Notes: generated by a model from the sequence alone, not told the origin. DNA of 64,000 nt from CAVQEK01 sp964596645 (GCA_964596645.1 CAZQVB010000003.1:62001-126000); one strand, 5' to 3'; counted from the first letter of the stretch, positions 1 through 7,716 are shown. Numbers and translations are program-made.

Positions 1-427
1 TATCCCCCAGGTCTTGCAAGCCTACCCACTCCAAGGCTTCCATTACCGCCTTTTTTCGTTCTGCTTCTGGTTTTTTTTGAAGAATCAAGGCAAACTCCAC
101 ATTTTCGAAGACTGTGTAGACAGGCAATAGATTATACACCTGAAAAATGAAGCCTATATGAATGTTTCTGAGCTGGGCAGACTGCTTATGCGATAGCTCT
201 GCAATATTTTTGTCCATCACCACAGCTTTACCTTCTGTAGGACTATCTAAAGACCCAATAATATTTAATAAAGTTGTTTTCCCTGATCCGCTTGGCCCGA
301 TTAGTCCGGCAAATTCACCTTTGTCAAAATTGAGGTTAATGTCTTTGAGGGCGGTAAAAAACCGATCATCACCTATGGGAAATTTCTTGGTAACATTTTC
401 TATTGATACTATATGCTTTTGCTCCAT
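1..427 (-). CDS. ABC transporter ATP-binding protein (LolD/MacB type), 3' end beyond window
   Basis: The reverse strand from the ATG at 427 gives 142 residues before the window edge. Seen: a Walker A motif GPSGSGKTT at residues 44-52 and a Q-loop glutamine near residue 96 (FIFQVYNLL). The Walker B and signature motifs would lie outside. The compact start, with the P-loop near residue 44, and the Q-loop wording are typical of ATPases that power LolCDE/MacB-type periplasmic export or lipoprotein release. It begins 10 bases after the outer-membrane protein gene, so it is co-transcribed with that gene and the TetR regulator. A permease probably follows outside the window. The ATPase family is clear; the exact substrate is not. 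Confidence 0.85.
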   Translation of the reverse strand, partial: MEQKHIVSIENVTKKFPIGDDRFFTALKDINLNFDKGEFAGLIGPSGSGKTTLLNIIGSLDSPTEGKAVVMDKNIAELSHKQSAQLRNIHIGFIFQVYNLLPVYTVFENVEFALILQKKPEAERKKAVMEALEWVGLQDLGD

Positions 428-437
428 AATCTTGTTT

Positions 438-1583
438 TTAATGATTGTAAACGACCATAAGCCGCAAGCCGGGCCCGGCAAAATTGTTAACGAGTTCGTT
501 TTGTTGTATGCCCAACTGTGTAGTGGGATTATAAAAGGCCATTACATAGCCCGTAATCTTCCTGAATTGATGTTCATAGTTCAGAAAAAATGACCAATCT
601 TTCGTAGGATAATTGAAATAGGTGAAAGCGGTAAGATTATCCCACAAGCCTAAAGGATAAGAAAGGCTCAGTGCAGTTACATTTATAGTTGAACCATTAC
701 TGAAGTTTTGATCATCGAACGATCCAAAAAGATGTTCAGTCATCACATTCAATCCGTTTCCGACACCAAAAGTGTAATCAGCTCCCGTAGTGATGAGCGT
801 TTGATTGGTTAGCTCACCTATATTCTCAGACTTATGCACATAAGATGCTTCAAACCACAGCCCAATGGTTAAGTCCCATTTGCCGTCGAGACCGAATCTG
901 TTCTCGGGAATTTTTTCAACACTTGGAATACCAGTTACATTATCAGTATTGGCCGTTCGGTGATGGTAAGAAAGGGCTATTTCACCGTTCGGGGTTGGAA
1001 ACTGCACCCTTCCCCCAAACTCGGGAATTCCATCATATGTCGGTACAGCATCAAAGCCTCGAGTTTGGTCGTTTCCGTACAATCCCCATAACCAAATGTT
1101 GGCGTTGTTTAAAAAATAGTACCTCCCCAATAAGGCATAAACTCCATTAGTAAGTTGCAGGGGATCGCGAGGATCAATTTGGTTAAACCACTGCAACGGC
1201 CTAAGCAACGATGCCGAACCAAAATCAATCTTTTGAAGGCCAGCTCTTATTTCAAATTGCTTTCCTGTGTATCTGGCCCATACTCTGTAGGGGGCCAGGT
1301 CTGCGTCAGTGGTGATGCTGTCAAACGGATGGAAAAATGTAGAAGCTGATATATTAGCTGAAACTTCGACATCTAATAATTGAGTGGAATCCAAAGATAC
1401 TCCATAGCTAAATTCAGGTAGATAGCGTGCCCCACCAAAAAAATCCAGCTCATTATCCGGGGCATAACTTGCGTTGATAAGCATTTGGCCATCGAACTCA
1501 GGCGGTTGCTTTTTTTGTTGGGCGTAACCCGTAGTCCAAGTACAGCCAATCACAAAAAACGCTATGATTCTAGCCAAGTTCAT
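438..1583 (-). CDS. Outer-membrane beta-barrel protein of a TetR/ABC operon
   Basis: 381 residues with an N-terminal signal peptide ending around GYAQ and a C-terminus ending in a short aromatic/hydrophobic strand (LMVVYNH). The body alternates aromatic strands with polar turns (for example RVWARYTGKQFEIRAG), as in an outer-membrane barrel. I do not recognise the exact family. The start codon overlaps the TetR stop as ATGA, and the ABC ATPase starts 10 bases downstream. The gene is therefore the middle member of a regulator-barrel-ABC operon, perhaps for export of a toxic compound or lipid. The function is inferred from context only. Confidence 0.75.
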   Translation of the reverse strand: MNLARIIAFFVIGCTWTTGYAQQKKQPPEFDGQMLINASYAPDNELDFFGGARYLPEFSYGVSLDSTQLLDVEVSANISASTFFHPFDSITTDADLAPYRVWARYTGKQFEIRAGLQKIDFGSASLLRPLQWFNQIDPRDPLQLTNGVYALLGRYYFLNNANIWLWGLYGNDQTRGFDAVPTYDGIPEFGGRVQFPTPNGEIALSYHHRTANTDNVTGIPSVEKIPENRFGLDGKWDLTIGLWFEASYVHKSENIGELTNQTLITTGADYTFGVGNGLNVMTEHLFGSFDDQNFSNGSTINVTALSLSYPLGLWDNLTAFTYFNYPTKDWSFFLNYEHQFRKITGYVMAFYNPTTQLGIQQNELVNNFAGPGLRLMVVYNH

Positions 1584-2164
1584 TTGCTGTTTTTTGGATT
1601 TGATATGCCATTAAAAAAGAATTGAGTCAGATGCATAATCAATTTTGAAGGATGTGTGTACATCATAAGCAGGTTTTCATCCTTCATTTTTGCGTTCAAG
1701 TCGTTGAGCATGTAAAGAATAAAGTCCATGCTAAGCTCGCGGTTGATCCATCCTTCTTCCTGGGCTTTGCTAAAATCACGTTTGATTCGTTCCATTTGGT
1801 TTAATTGCCCTTGTCTTAGCTTGGAAGCAAGTATTTTATTTTTACCATACAAATCTTTGATAAAAGCTTCGCTGATGTTTTGCGCGTGACGATACTTTAC
1901 GTCTAGAAGTTTTTCCAGCTTTTCAGGAAAGGGCTTATCACTGCCCATCACTTCTTCATAATCAGCTGACCCTTCGCTGATCAATTTGTCAATTACACTT
2001 TCTGCTATATCTGCTTTATTCTTAAAAGCGCGGTAAAAGGTCATTTTGCTCATGCTTGCCTCCTTACAAATCTCTTCTACCGTCACTTTGCCGAAACCAT
2101 ACTTCCAGAAAAGCGCTCTGGCGATGTTCAAAAGTTTGTCGTGTGCAGATTCTGGCATACTCAA
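1580..2164 (-). CDS. TetR/AcrR family transcriptional regulator
   Basis: 194 residues. The N-terminal helix-turn-helix spans about residues 10-55 and contains the TetR signature: GFGKVTVEEICKEASMS followed by KMTFYRAFKNKADI. The C-terminal ligand domain is unlike a specific subfamily. A second ATG at codon 3 is possible. The gene heads the leftward operon and its stop overlaps the barrel-protein start. About 45 bases upstream lies a good palindrome (2210-2234) that probably is its own operator, so autorepression with induction by a substrate of the export system is the natural model. Confidence 0.9.
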   Translation of the reverse strand: MSMPESAHDKLLNIARALFWKYGFGKVTVEEICKEASMSKMTFYRAFKNKADIAESVIDKLISEGSADYEEVMGSDKPFPEKLEKLLDVKYRHAQNISEAFIKDLYGKNKILASKLRQGQLNQMERIKRDFSKAQEEGWINRELSMDFILYMLNDLNAKMKDENLLMMYTHPSKLIMHLTQFFFNGISNPKNSK

Positions 2165-2209
2165 ATTGTTTACTACTGAAAATCAAATATACGATTTATG
2201 TTTTAATAT

Positions 2210-2234
2210 ACTAAATTAGTAACATTAATTTAGT
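2210..2234. promoter_or_regulatory. Putative TetR operator palindrome
   Basis: ACTAAATTA and TAATTTAGT are perfect 9-bp arms separated by 7 bases. The site is 46-70 bases upstream of the TetR start, in an AT-rich promoter region. Arm length, spacing and position fit a TetR dimer operator; binding is inferred. Confidence 0.55.
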
Positions 2235-2659
2235 GTTCGATTCCCCGCCAATTATTGTCGGCTATAGAATTATCAAACTAGATGTAGGCCGCATTAACCT
2301 GATTTCCAATGCTTTACATAGTATGATGCGTTTACAACAGGCTATGGACCATCATATCTTAAATTCGATTTTTAATATTTCAGAGCTGACCCAACAAATC
2401 TACCCAGTCACGTGTACAAGAGGCACACTCCATCGACCAACACGTTGGCGCCCTTGTCCACAAATTTCCACAACATTTGGACAATTGGTGGTGAATGTGT
2501 AGCCATGATCTGGCAGCTCCAATAAGCAATTCACTTCACCCACCCTTACAACAAATAACTGAACATCAATTAGTTGGAGTTCATTTTCTTAAGCTTACAA
2601 TATCAATTTTTCGTTCGGCACTGCATTTTCTTAGGAACCTGCGAAACGATTAGAAAATA
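2235..2659. other. Intergenic region, no convincing gene
   Basis: AT-rich stretch between the divergent TetR operon and the coiled-coil protein gene. An open frame on the plus strand (2233-2502) lacks a plausible start, codon bias or family resemblance. The last 100 bases should carry the promoter of the rightward pair at 2660-3835, but I see no clear -7/-33 motif. Confidence 0.4.
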
Positions 2660-3133
2660 ATGTCAGATAGAAAAGCATATGAACTCTCACGACCCGCAGG
2701 CATGATCATGATCATCTGCCTCCTGCTGATGGGGCTGTCATTCGCCATTGAGCGAAAAAATACAAGCGAGAAAAAAGAATTTATCAGCCAGGTAGACACC
2801 GTCAAGCACAAGCAAATTTATCTTGATTCGCTACAAAAGCTGAGAAACAACATCGGCAGGGATATCAACCAACTGCAGATGCAGGTCGCCTCCAAAGCAA
2901 CGATAGAAGAAGAAGAGCCTGCCGCGGAATATCTGGCCGAACTGGAAGTGGCCGAAGAGAAGGTGAGCGGCGTCATTGATCTGTATAAAAGCAGGGAAAC
3001 AAAAATGACCGCCCTTGTACTACACGACACGCATAAGTTTCTGGAGCGCATTCAAAAAGATTATAACTCTATAAAAGAAAGGCTGAGAGAGTCTCAGTCT
3101 GCCGTAAAACTTCACGTAGAAAACAAACAATAA
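2660..3133 (+). CDS. Membrane-anchored coiled-coil protein
   Basis: 157 residues. One hydrophobic segment at about residues 15-29 (MIMIICLLLMGLSFAI) is followed by a charged, Glu/Lys/Gln-rich helical region with heptad character, consistent with a periplasmic coiled coil on a single anchor. I do not recognise a named family. It ends 6 bases before the OmpA lipoprotein gene and is almost certainly co-transcribed with it, suggesting an envelope-spacing or scaffold role alongside a peptidoglycan-binding partner (inference). Confidence 0.7.
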   Translation: MSDRKAYELSRPAGMIMIICLLLMGLSFAIERKNTSEKKEFISQVDTVKHKQIYLDSLQKLRNNIGRDINQLQMQVASKATIEEEEPAAEYLAELEVAEEKVSGVIDLYKSRETKMTALVLHDTHKFLERIQKDYNSIKERLRESQSAVKLHVENKQ

Positions 3134-3139
3134 CTCATC

Positions 3140-3835
3140 ATGGAAAGAACAGTATCTATTAAACAACGCGTTTGGGCAGTATTTTTCATCGTCCTCATGA
3201 TCGTATTCACCTATGTGCTTGCCGGCTGCAAAGCCAGCAACACTGCCAAAGGAGGCGCCATAGGTGCCGGAGCAGGCGGAGCCATTGGTGGCATACTGGG
3301 CGATAGGGCTGGCAACACCGCTGCCGGTGTAATCATTGGTGCGGCAATCGGTGGCACGGCAGGGGCATTGATTGGCCGCCAGATGGACAAGCAGGCAGAG
3401 GAGTTGGAGAATGATCTGGAAGGCGCCGAAGTAGAGCGCGTCGGAGAAGGCATTTTGATCACATTCGATTCAGGTTTGCTCTTCAATGTTGACTCCTACG
3501 ATTTGACGCCGGAAACAAAAATGAACCTTAATGAATTTTCCGAAGTGGTTAATGAATATGGCGACACAAATATTTTGATTGAAGGCCATACAGATGCCAC
3601 AGGAAGCGACGACTACAACCAAAAATTGTCGGAGCAACGTGCCAATGCCGTAAAGCGCTACCTCATCGACCATGGTGTGAAAGCGAGCAGGCTCAACTCG
3701 GTGGGCTATGGGGAAGAACAGCCTGTGGCAGAAAACGATACCAACATGGGCCGTCAGGAAAACCGCCGGGTAGAAGTGGCCATATATGCTAATGAGCAAA
3801 TGAAGAAAGCGGCCAAACGAGGAGATTTAGAGTAA
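3140..3835 (+). CDS. OmpA-family lipoprotein with glycine zipper (YiaD-like)
   Basis: 231 residues. An N-terminal hydrophobic signal ends in the lipobox LAGC (Cys30). A Gly/Ala-rich glycine-zipper segment spans about residues 37-82, and a C-terminal OmpA domain about 105-220 contains the peptidoglycan-binding signature: IEGHTDATGSDDYNQKLSEQ plus an NRRVEVAI ending. It should sit in the outer membrane and bind meso-diaminopimelate of the cell wall. It is second in a two-gene unit, followed by a strong hairpin terminator. Confidence 0.92.
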   Translation: MERTVSIKQRVWAVFFIVLMIVFTYVLAGCKASNTAKGGAIGAGAGGAIGGILGDRAGNTAAGVIIGAAIGGTAGALIGRQMDKQAEELENDLEGAEVERVGEGILITFDSGLLFNVDSYDLTPETKMNLNEFSEVVNEYGDTNILIEGHTDATGSDDYNQKLSEQRANAVKRYLIDHGVKASRLNSVGYGEEQPVAENDTNMGRQENRRVEVAIYANEQMKKAAKRGDLE

Positions 3836-3884
3836 ATTCTTGTCTCCCTGTATATAGATCGGCTACACAGCCAAACAACCATAA

Positions 3885-3917
3885 AGAAGCCACCGGGTCA
3901 GATATCCGGTGGCTTCT
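3885..3917. terminator. Bidirectional terminator hairpin
   Basis: AGAAGCCACCGG pairs perfectly over 12 bp with CCGGTGGCTTCT around a 9-base loop. It lies between the convergent OmpA gene and the dienelactone hydrolase gene, with an A-rich left flank and a short T-rich right flank. It can serve both strands. Confidence 0.75.
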
Positions 3918-3953
3918 CTCATTTTGCACAGCACAGTAGCGTACCTAAAGCTA

Positions 3954-4793
3954 CTACAAATGCTCCCTTATAAAATCAATGGTGCGGCGATAGGCTTCCA
4001 GTTTGGCTTCCCTGTCGTAGTGGGGGTTGCTGGGGTTGGCAAATGCATGATCGGCCTCAAACCAATGAACCTCCAGGCTTTTGCCTGCCTTGCGCATATT
4101 TTCTCTGAAATTTTCCACTACATCCCTGTTGATCCAATCGTCTTTGGTAGCGAAAAGGCCCAGCACATCGCATTCAAGTTTTTCTAGTTGGTCCACATCT
4201 GTTTCAGGCATGCCGTAATACATCACGCATCCCTCTCCCTGCTCGCCGGCCAGTATGCTCGCCTGGAGCGACCAGCCACCGCCAAAGCACCAACCTACGG
4301 TATAAATATTGGCGTCGGCACCGGCATAGTCGATGGCACCCTCAATGATCGCCTTGGCCCGCTCTTCATCCACGTCCTTCATGAGCGAAGCTGCTGCCTC
4401 ACGTGTACTGGCCATCTCGCCGTCATACAGGTCTATGGCTATTACGTGCACATTTTGCAGATCGTGATACAGCTTGTCTGCCTGATCTTTGATCCAATCA
4501 TTGAGCCCCCACCACTCGTGGAACACAAAGACGAAATCGTTGGTGGGTTCATTATTTTTAATGATCCAGCCGATGCCTTCTTTGCCATCCGGAGTGCTAA
4601 AATTGATGATCTCGCCTCCGTTGGGATTATCGTACACAAAGGCTTCAGGCTCGGCATGCATATTCCGGAAAGATGCCTGCTCGCCCAGCATAGCAAAGTT
4701 GGCGTTGGCCGTACTGCTTTGGCAACAGCTCATTTGGGCCTTAGATAAGACCGGCACGGCAGTAATGATGAAAAGAATGGCTAATGTTCGCAT
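3954..4793 (-). CDS. Secreted dienelactone hydrolase family protein
   Basis: I choose the ATG at 4793 because it gives a clean signal peptide (MRTLAILFIITAVPVLSKAQ). The frame is open further upstream without support. The protein is 279 residues. The alpha/beta-hydrolase triad of the family is visible: nucleophile Cys169 in GWCFGGGW, Asp near 218 in FATKDDW, and His249 in ADHAFANP. The oxyanion-side motif HEWWGL is at about 92-97. Members cleave lactones or esters. The substrate here is unknown; the export signal suggests the periplasm. The gene stands alone, convergent to the OmpA operon. Confidence 0.88.
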   Translation of the reverse strand: MRTLAILFIITAVPVLSKAQMSCCQSSTANANFAMLGEQASFRNMHAEPEAFVYDNPNGGEIINFSTPDGKEGIGWIIKNNEPTNDFVFVFHEWWGLNDWIKDQADKLYHDLQNVHVIAIDLYDGEMASTREAAASLMKDVDEERAKAIIEGAIDYAGADANIYTVGWCFGGGWSLQASILAGEQGEGCVMYYGMPETDVDQLEKLECDVLGLFATKDDWINRDVVENFRENMRKAGKSLEVHWFEADHAFANPSNPHYDREAKLEAYRRTIDFIREHL

Positions 4794-4936
4794 AATGATC
4801 TGTTTTGGTTTGTGATACACACCTAACAAGCTATTGGGCAAAACGTCACAGACAGGCGCTTACCTGCTGCTGCTTTTTTCTCTTCAATCTATCCCCTAAA
4901 TGGCCCACGCGTGTGCCTCCTCATGGCGCAAGCGGA

Positions 4937-4962
4937 CACTTGTGCTGCAAGAGCGCCGGAGA
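4937..4962. repeat. 26-bp dispersed repeat, copy 1
   Basis: This 26-base stretch (starting CACTTGTGCTGCAAG) is identical to 7717-7742 in the same orientation. The copies flank the decayed toxin-antitoxin island, one on each side. No coding role is seen. Confidence 0.8.
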
Positions 4963-4975
4963 CACAAGGTATTCT

Positions 4976-5010
4976 CCTCTAGCGCGCATTTAGCGATAGC
5001 GTAACGCGTG
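4976..5010. repeat. 35-bp dispersed repeat, copy 1
   Basis: Begins CCTCTAGCGCGC and ends GTAACGCGTG. It matches 6817-6851 with one difference in 35. The resemblance resumes about 20 bases later around ATGTCCAA...CCTCAACTA (5029-5051 and 6866-6887). Each copy lies downstream of a broken toxin gene. Confidence 0.8.
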
Positions 5011-5089
5011 ATACCAAATCATCCCCACCATGTCCAAGGTCAACCTCAACTACCTGGTTTTCCAAAGGCTCAGAAGGATCCGTGATTTT

Positions 5090-5389
5090 TCAATCCCTTT
5101 CTGTCCAGATATCAGGGTCTGGATGGGTGCTGAGCACAGCCGAGACAATGACCAGCTTTTTTTCATCATCTACAGTATAATGGATCATGTAAGGGAAAGT
5201 GTCCAGCAGTGCTATCTGTGTAGATTTTTATCGGATGGCTACAGCCTTGGAGTTTTGCCGGATGAAATTTACTTTTTGGCGGACATGCTGAGCGAAGTGT
5301 TTGCCCAATCCGGGCTTACGTTTATTGTACCATTGAGCAGTGTCTCTTATGTCCTGCCTTGCCAGGGGCAGGATGATGGCTTTGTACAT
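5090..5389 (-). pseudogene. RelE/ParE-family toxin, broken by a nonsense codon
   Basis: The reverse strand from the ATG at 5387-5389 encodes a RelE/ParE-like toxin start (LARQDIRDTAQWYNKRKPGL). Codon 54 is TAA (5228-5230). The same frame then continues with the conserved C-terminal half of the family (ALLDTFPYMIHYTVDD, then IVSAVLSTHPDP) to the TGA at 5090. The family usually has Tyr at the stopped position (RYK), so one base change explains the stop. The start overlaps the antitoxin stop as TGATG, the typical antitoxin-first order. Free toxin is presumably not made unless the stop is read through. Confidence 0.82.
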
Positions 5390-5610
5390 CAGAGATCCTT
5401 ATCGATCTCGTCCATTGCCAGATCAAAATCCATAGCCTGATCTGGGTTTCCCTTGTAGTCATTCATACGCTGGTCGATTATCTTTTTATGCCAGTCCGGA
5501 ATGTCCTTTTCTATACCCGCGTATTGGGACTTGATATCATTCCATTCCTGAATAGGGATAAATACACCCGTTGTTCTTCCTTTATCGTCTGTGATGTATT
5601 GTAAGCTCAT
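5389..5610 (-). CDS. Putative type II antitoxin, module 1
   Basis: 73 residues, starting MSLQYITDDKGRTTGVFIP, a form found in small Bacteroidota proteins placed directly before RelE/ParE toxins. The C-terminal half is acidic and probably wraps the toxin. The first 23 residues are identical to those of the paralogue at 7264-7494, and about 67 of 68 bases across the start region, including the leader, also match. The tails differ completely. The gene is intact although its toxin is not. I know no named family for it; the antitoxin role comes from position and size. Confidence 0.72.
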   Translation of the reverse strand: MSLQYITDDKGRTTGVFIPIQEWNDIKSQYAGIEKDIPDWHKKIIDQRMNDYKGNPDQAMDFDLAMDEIDKDL

Positions 5611-5717
5611 AGGTTTGTTTTTAAGCCCGATCTAGGTACTACCATTACGCTATCACGACTTAGGAAAAGGGGATATTAAAGTATTATGGATGACTATTTG
5701 ATAATCAAACCTCAAAT

Positions 5718-5791
5718 TCAGTGAACCGCCCTGTACGAGACCCGTGCGTGCGCATCCCTTCAGTTATCACTGGCGGGGCCGTCTACTCAAT
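5718..5791 (+). mobile_element. Possible group II intron 3'-end remnant (domains V-VI)
   Basis: The segment GAACCGCCCTGTACGAGACC, then CGTGCGTGC, resembles the 5' arm and loop of a bacterial group II intron domain V. The part ACTGGCGGGGCCGTCTACTC resembles the end of domain VI and the intron 3' terminus. The 3' arm of domain V is missing or mutated, so it would be non-functional. No reverse transcriptase reading frame is nearby. The call rests on recalled consensus only. Confidence 0.4.
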
Positions 5792-5799
5792 TAGCGACA
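5791..5799. repeat. Inverted repeat, left of the lipoprotein gene
   Basis: TTAGCGACA, inverted relative to TGTCGCTAA at 6433-6441. A near copy (TTAGCGATAG) also occurs inside both 35-bp repeats. Confidence 0.55.
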
Positions 5800-5800
5800 G

Positions 5801-6406
5801 TTATTTTAATTTGACTGTTTCTGTTGTATGAGTAAATTCCTCACCATTATTAAGTTTATATGTTAATAACACCGAGAATTCAGAATCTGCAGTTGGAGCT
5901 TCATTTAATTTAACTTCAAAATATTCATCTCGAACTCCTTCAATATTCTTTACAAGATATCCTTGAATTGACTCAAATTCATTAAAATCATCAACATTAA
6001 AGGTCCATCCATTTGTTAATATTATAGAATTAATAATGTCCCCTGCTGAGAAATTTTCATTGTAGTCATAAATTGTCTGAATAAGGACTGTATCTACTCC
6101 AATTTTATCGCCCGCATGACCTGCAGGATCACAAGATAGTGCTATTAAACTCCCATTAGATTCAAAATCAGATTGGGCAATATAATTTGTATTGAATCCG
6201 AATCTAATAAAAAATTCATGCCAAATTACAGATTCATTTTTTTCTAATGCTTTCCACGGATTGGAACCAGAATTCGTAAATCTCATATTATAACTTTTTA
6301 ATCCTGTTATTTGAAAATGAGGTGGTACAGGATCACATTGAAAGCATGATATTATTGTGGAATTAATAAGTAAAAAGAATATTAGCAATATCTTATTCAA
6401 TTTCAT
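5801..6406 (-). CDS. Small lipoprotein of unknown function, cassette-like
   Basis: 201 residues. The N-terminal hydrophobic stretch ends at a lipobox-like STIISC (Cys21). The mature part is rich in beta-strand patterns with no motif I recognise. Base composition is much more AT-rich than in neighbouring core genes, a sign of transfer. The stop codon is 1 base from TTAGCGACA (5791-5799). The inverted copy TGTCGCTAA (6433-6441) lies 27 bases upstream of the start, so the gene sits between inverted repeats like a mobile cassette. No operon partner. Confidence 0.7.
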   Translation of the reverse strand: MKLNKILLIFFLLINSTIISCFQCDPVPPHFQITGLKSYNMRFTNSGSNPWKALEKNESVIWHEFFIRFGFNTNYIAQSDFESNGSLIALSCDPAGHAGDKIGVDTVLIQTIYDYNENFSAGDIINSIILTNGWTFNVDDFNEFESIQGYLVKNIEGVRDEYFEVKLNEAPTADSEFSVLLTYKLNNGEEFTHTTETVKLK

Positions 6407-6432
6407 ATGCTGTTTGTTTATTTCTGTTGAAT

Positions 6433-6508
6433 TGTCGCTAACGTTTGTGAATAAGAAGTGGCGGGAATTCGAAGCGCGTCACTGTCCCACGATACTAGAC
6501 GTTATTTG
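6433..6508. repeat. attC-like imperfect hairpin upstream of the lipoprotein gene
   Basis: Contains TGTCGCTAA, then an outer pair TAACGT (6439-6444)/ACGTTA (6499-6504), with inner GTGGCGGGA and TCCCAC segments able to pair partly. Such long imperfect hairpins lie between single-gene AT-rich inserts in other Bacteroidota. It does not fit the strict integron attC consensus, so it could also be another cassette boundary type. Confidence 0.35.
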
Positions 6509-6641
6509 AAAACTAAACTACAAATTTACACTGAACCCCGCCATTGATTATGCATTTTTTTGTTTGGTGTGCATTTTGTTCAATTACTCAATTGTCTCGT
6601 CCGTCTTTTTAAAATTCTCCCATTTTCTCCTTTCTCTCGGG

Positions 6642-6817
6642 TTAATATTTGACATAAATGTCATTGTCTGTCGTAGGTTCTATATTTGAAAAGGTCCAGC
6701 TGATTGTTTTTGCTTTATTGTCAAGTTTATAATTAGATGGGTTGATTGTCTCCAAGGTATTTGTTTTAACATTTACCAATTTAATATTTATTTCAGCCCT
6801 TTTGATTTTATCTCCCC
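6642..6817 (-). pseudogene. C-terminal fragment of a truncated gene
   Basis: The reverse strand reads about 58 codons without interruption (LDNKAKTISWTFSNIEPT then DNDIYVKY) to the TAA at 6642-6644. It has no start codon and breaks at the left edge of the 35-bp repeat copy 2, where an in-frame stop follows within a few codons. The residue pattern looks like a real beta-rich C-terminus. The parent family is not recognised. Confidence 0.55.
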
Positions 6818-6851
6818 CTCTAGCGCGCTTTTAGCGATAGCGTAACGCGTG
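6817..6851. repeat. 35-bp dispersed repeat, copy 2
   Basis: 34 of 35 bases match 4976-5010, same orientation. It abuts the truncated gene fragment on its left and precedes the 3' end of the second broken toxin, so it marks a recombination junction. Confidence 0.8.
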
Positions 6852-6942
6852 CTTCCATGCCAAGATGTCCAAAGCCCGCCTCAACTAAGACCTGAGCTTC
6901 GACAACGACTTCGGAAAATGAGGCGATTGTTTCGGGCAATTA

Positions 6943-7264
6943 TCACTCTGAGGGATTCTTCAGAGTGCGATCTCTCCATCCATCAGGATTTTCGCTAGTA
7001 TGGATGATTGCTTCCACCCATACACTATTGTTTTCCTCATCAACCCGGAAATGCGCCATGAACGAAAAAGGCGGGATCGGGAGGAGCCATATATCATCAT
7101 ATCTAACTTGGTAATGCAACGCTGAGCGATTCAGCCTGTTTAAAGCCACTTCTACAGCATTTACCCAGTTTGTTGCTGCCTGTTTCCTCACGGTAATAAT
7201 CGATTTGCTTTTGGATGTCCAGATAAATTTGCGGATTGTGCCTAACGTTAAAGTTACGAGCCAT
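6943..7264 (-). pseudogene. RelE/ParE-family toxin, broken by a frameshift
   Basis: From the ATG at 7262-7264 the reverse strand encodes a ParE-like start (HNPQIYLDIQKQIDYYREET). The family sequence then continues in a different frame (WVNAVEVALNRLNRSALHY, ending FRVDEENNSVWVEAIIHT and NPDGWRDR) to the TGA at 6943. The two frames are offset by one base, and the switch lies around 7165-7185. A GTG at 7189-7191 could start only the second half, which would lack the N-terminal helices. The ATG overlaps the antitoxin stop as TGATG, exactly as in module 1. Best read as a frameshifted pseudogene. Confidence 0.78.
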
Positions 7265-7494
7265 CAGTCAAGTTTTAGTCGCTCACGAAGCTCTGCCCAG
7301 GAAAGATATTCTTCAGGTCGGGCATTCTTCATTCGTTCCCTTACGATCTCTTTTTGCCACTCTGGCACCTCGCCGGCATCTTCGGTATCTTGCTCAATAC
7401 CTTTATATTTTGATTGTAGTTTTTCCCATTCCTGGATCGGGATAAATACACCCGTTGTTCTCCCTTTATCGTCTGTGATGTATTGTAAGCTCAT
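7264..7494 (-). CDS. Putative type II antitoxin, module 2
   Basis: 76 residues with the same first 23 residues as the antitoxin at 5389-5610 (MSLQYITDDKGRTTGVFIP start) and an unrelated acidic/basic C-terminal half (EWQKEIVRERMKNARPEEYL). The reading frame is intact and is followed directly by the frameshifted toxin. The near-identical 5' ends point to a recent duplication or gene conversion between the modules, with divergent toxin-contacting tails. The antitoxin assignment is inferred from position. Confidence 0.72.
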   Translation of the reverse strand: MSLQYITDDKGRTTGVFIPIQEWEKLQSKYKGIEQDTEDAGEVPEWQKEIVRERMKNARPEEYLSWAELRERLKLD

Positions 7495-7650
7495 AGGTTT
7501 GTTTTTAAAGATGCGTCTGCTTCACACCCACTGGCGGTGGGCAGGTCTGCATTACACAGGGGCATTAAAAATACAAGATCCGGGAGTCTAAATCAATTAT
7601 GTAAAGCTTGTATAAATTAGGCCGAAAAGCGTTGCCTGAATCCTTCCGCT

Positions 7651-7673
7651 GGCGCGAGCTTTCAGCTCGTGTC
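7651..7673. repeat. REP-like hairpin
   Basis: GGCGCGAGCT-TTC-AGCTCGTGTC forms a 10-bp stem with two G-T pairs. GC-rich palindromes of this type are common extragenic elements in Cytophagales genomes. It lies in the gene-free stretch 7495-7880, which otherwise shows only a CCCAC...GTGGG hairpin (7527-7541) and the 26-bp repeat. Confidence 0.5.
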
Positions 7674-7716
7674 CCCCACAGTTAATCCATGTATCAGATG
7701 AATCTATCTGGGCGTC

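Noticed and set aside
5030..5440. 136-codon plus-strand frame opposite the broken toxin 1
   Set aside because: Antisense to a recognisable RelE/ParE sequence; no motif of its own.
6943..7191. Intact 82-residue toxin from a GTG start
   Set aside because: The family N-terminus is encoded upstream in another frame, starting at an ATG that overlaps the antitoxin stop; a frameshifted pseudogene explains the data better.
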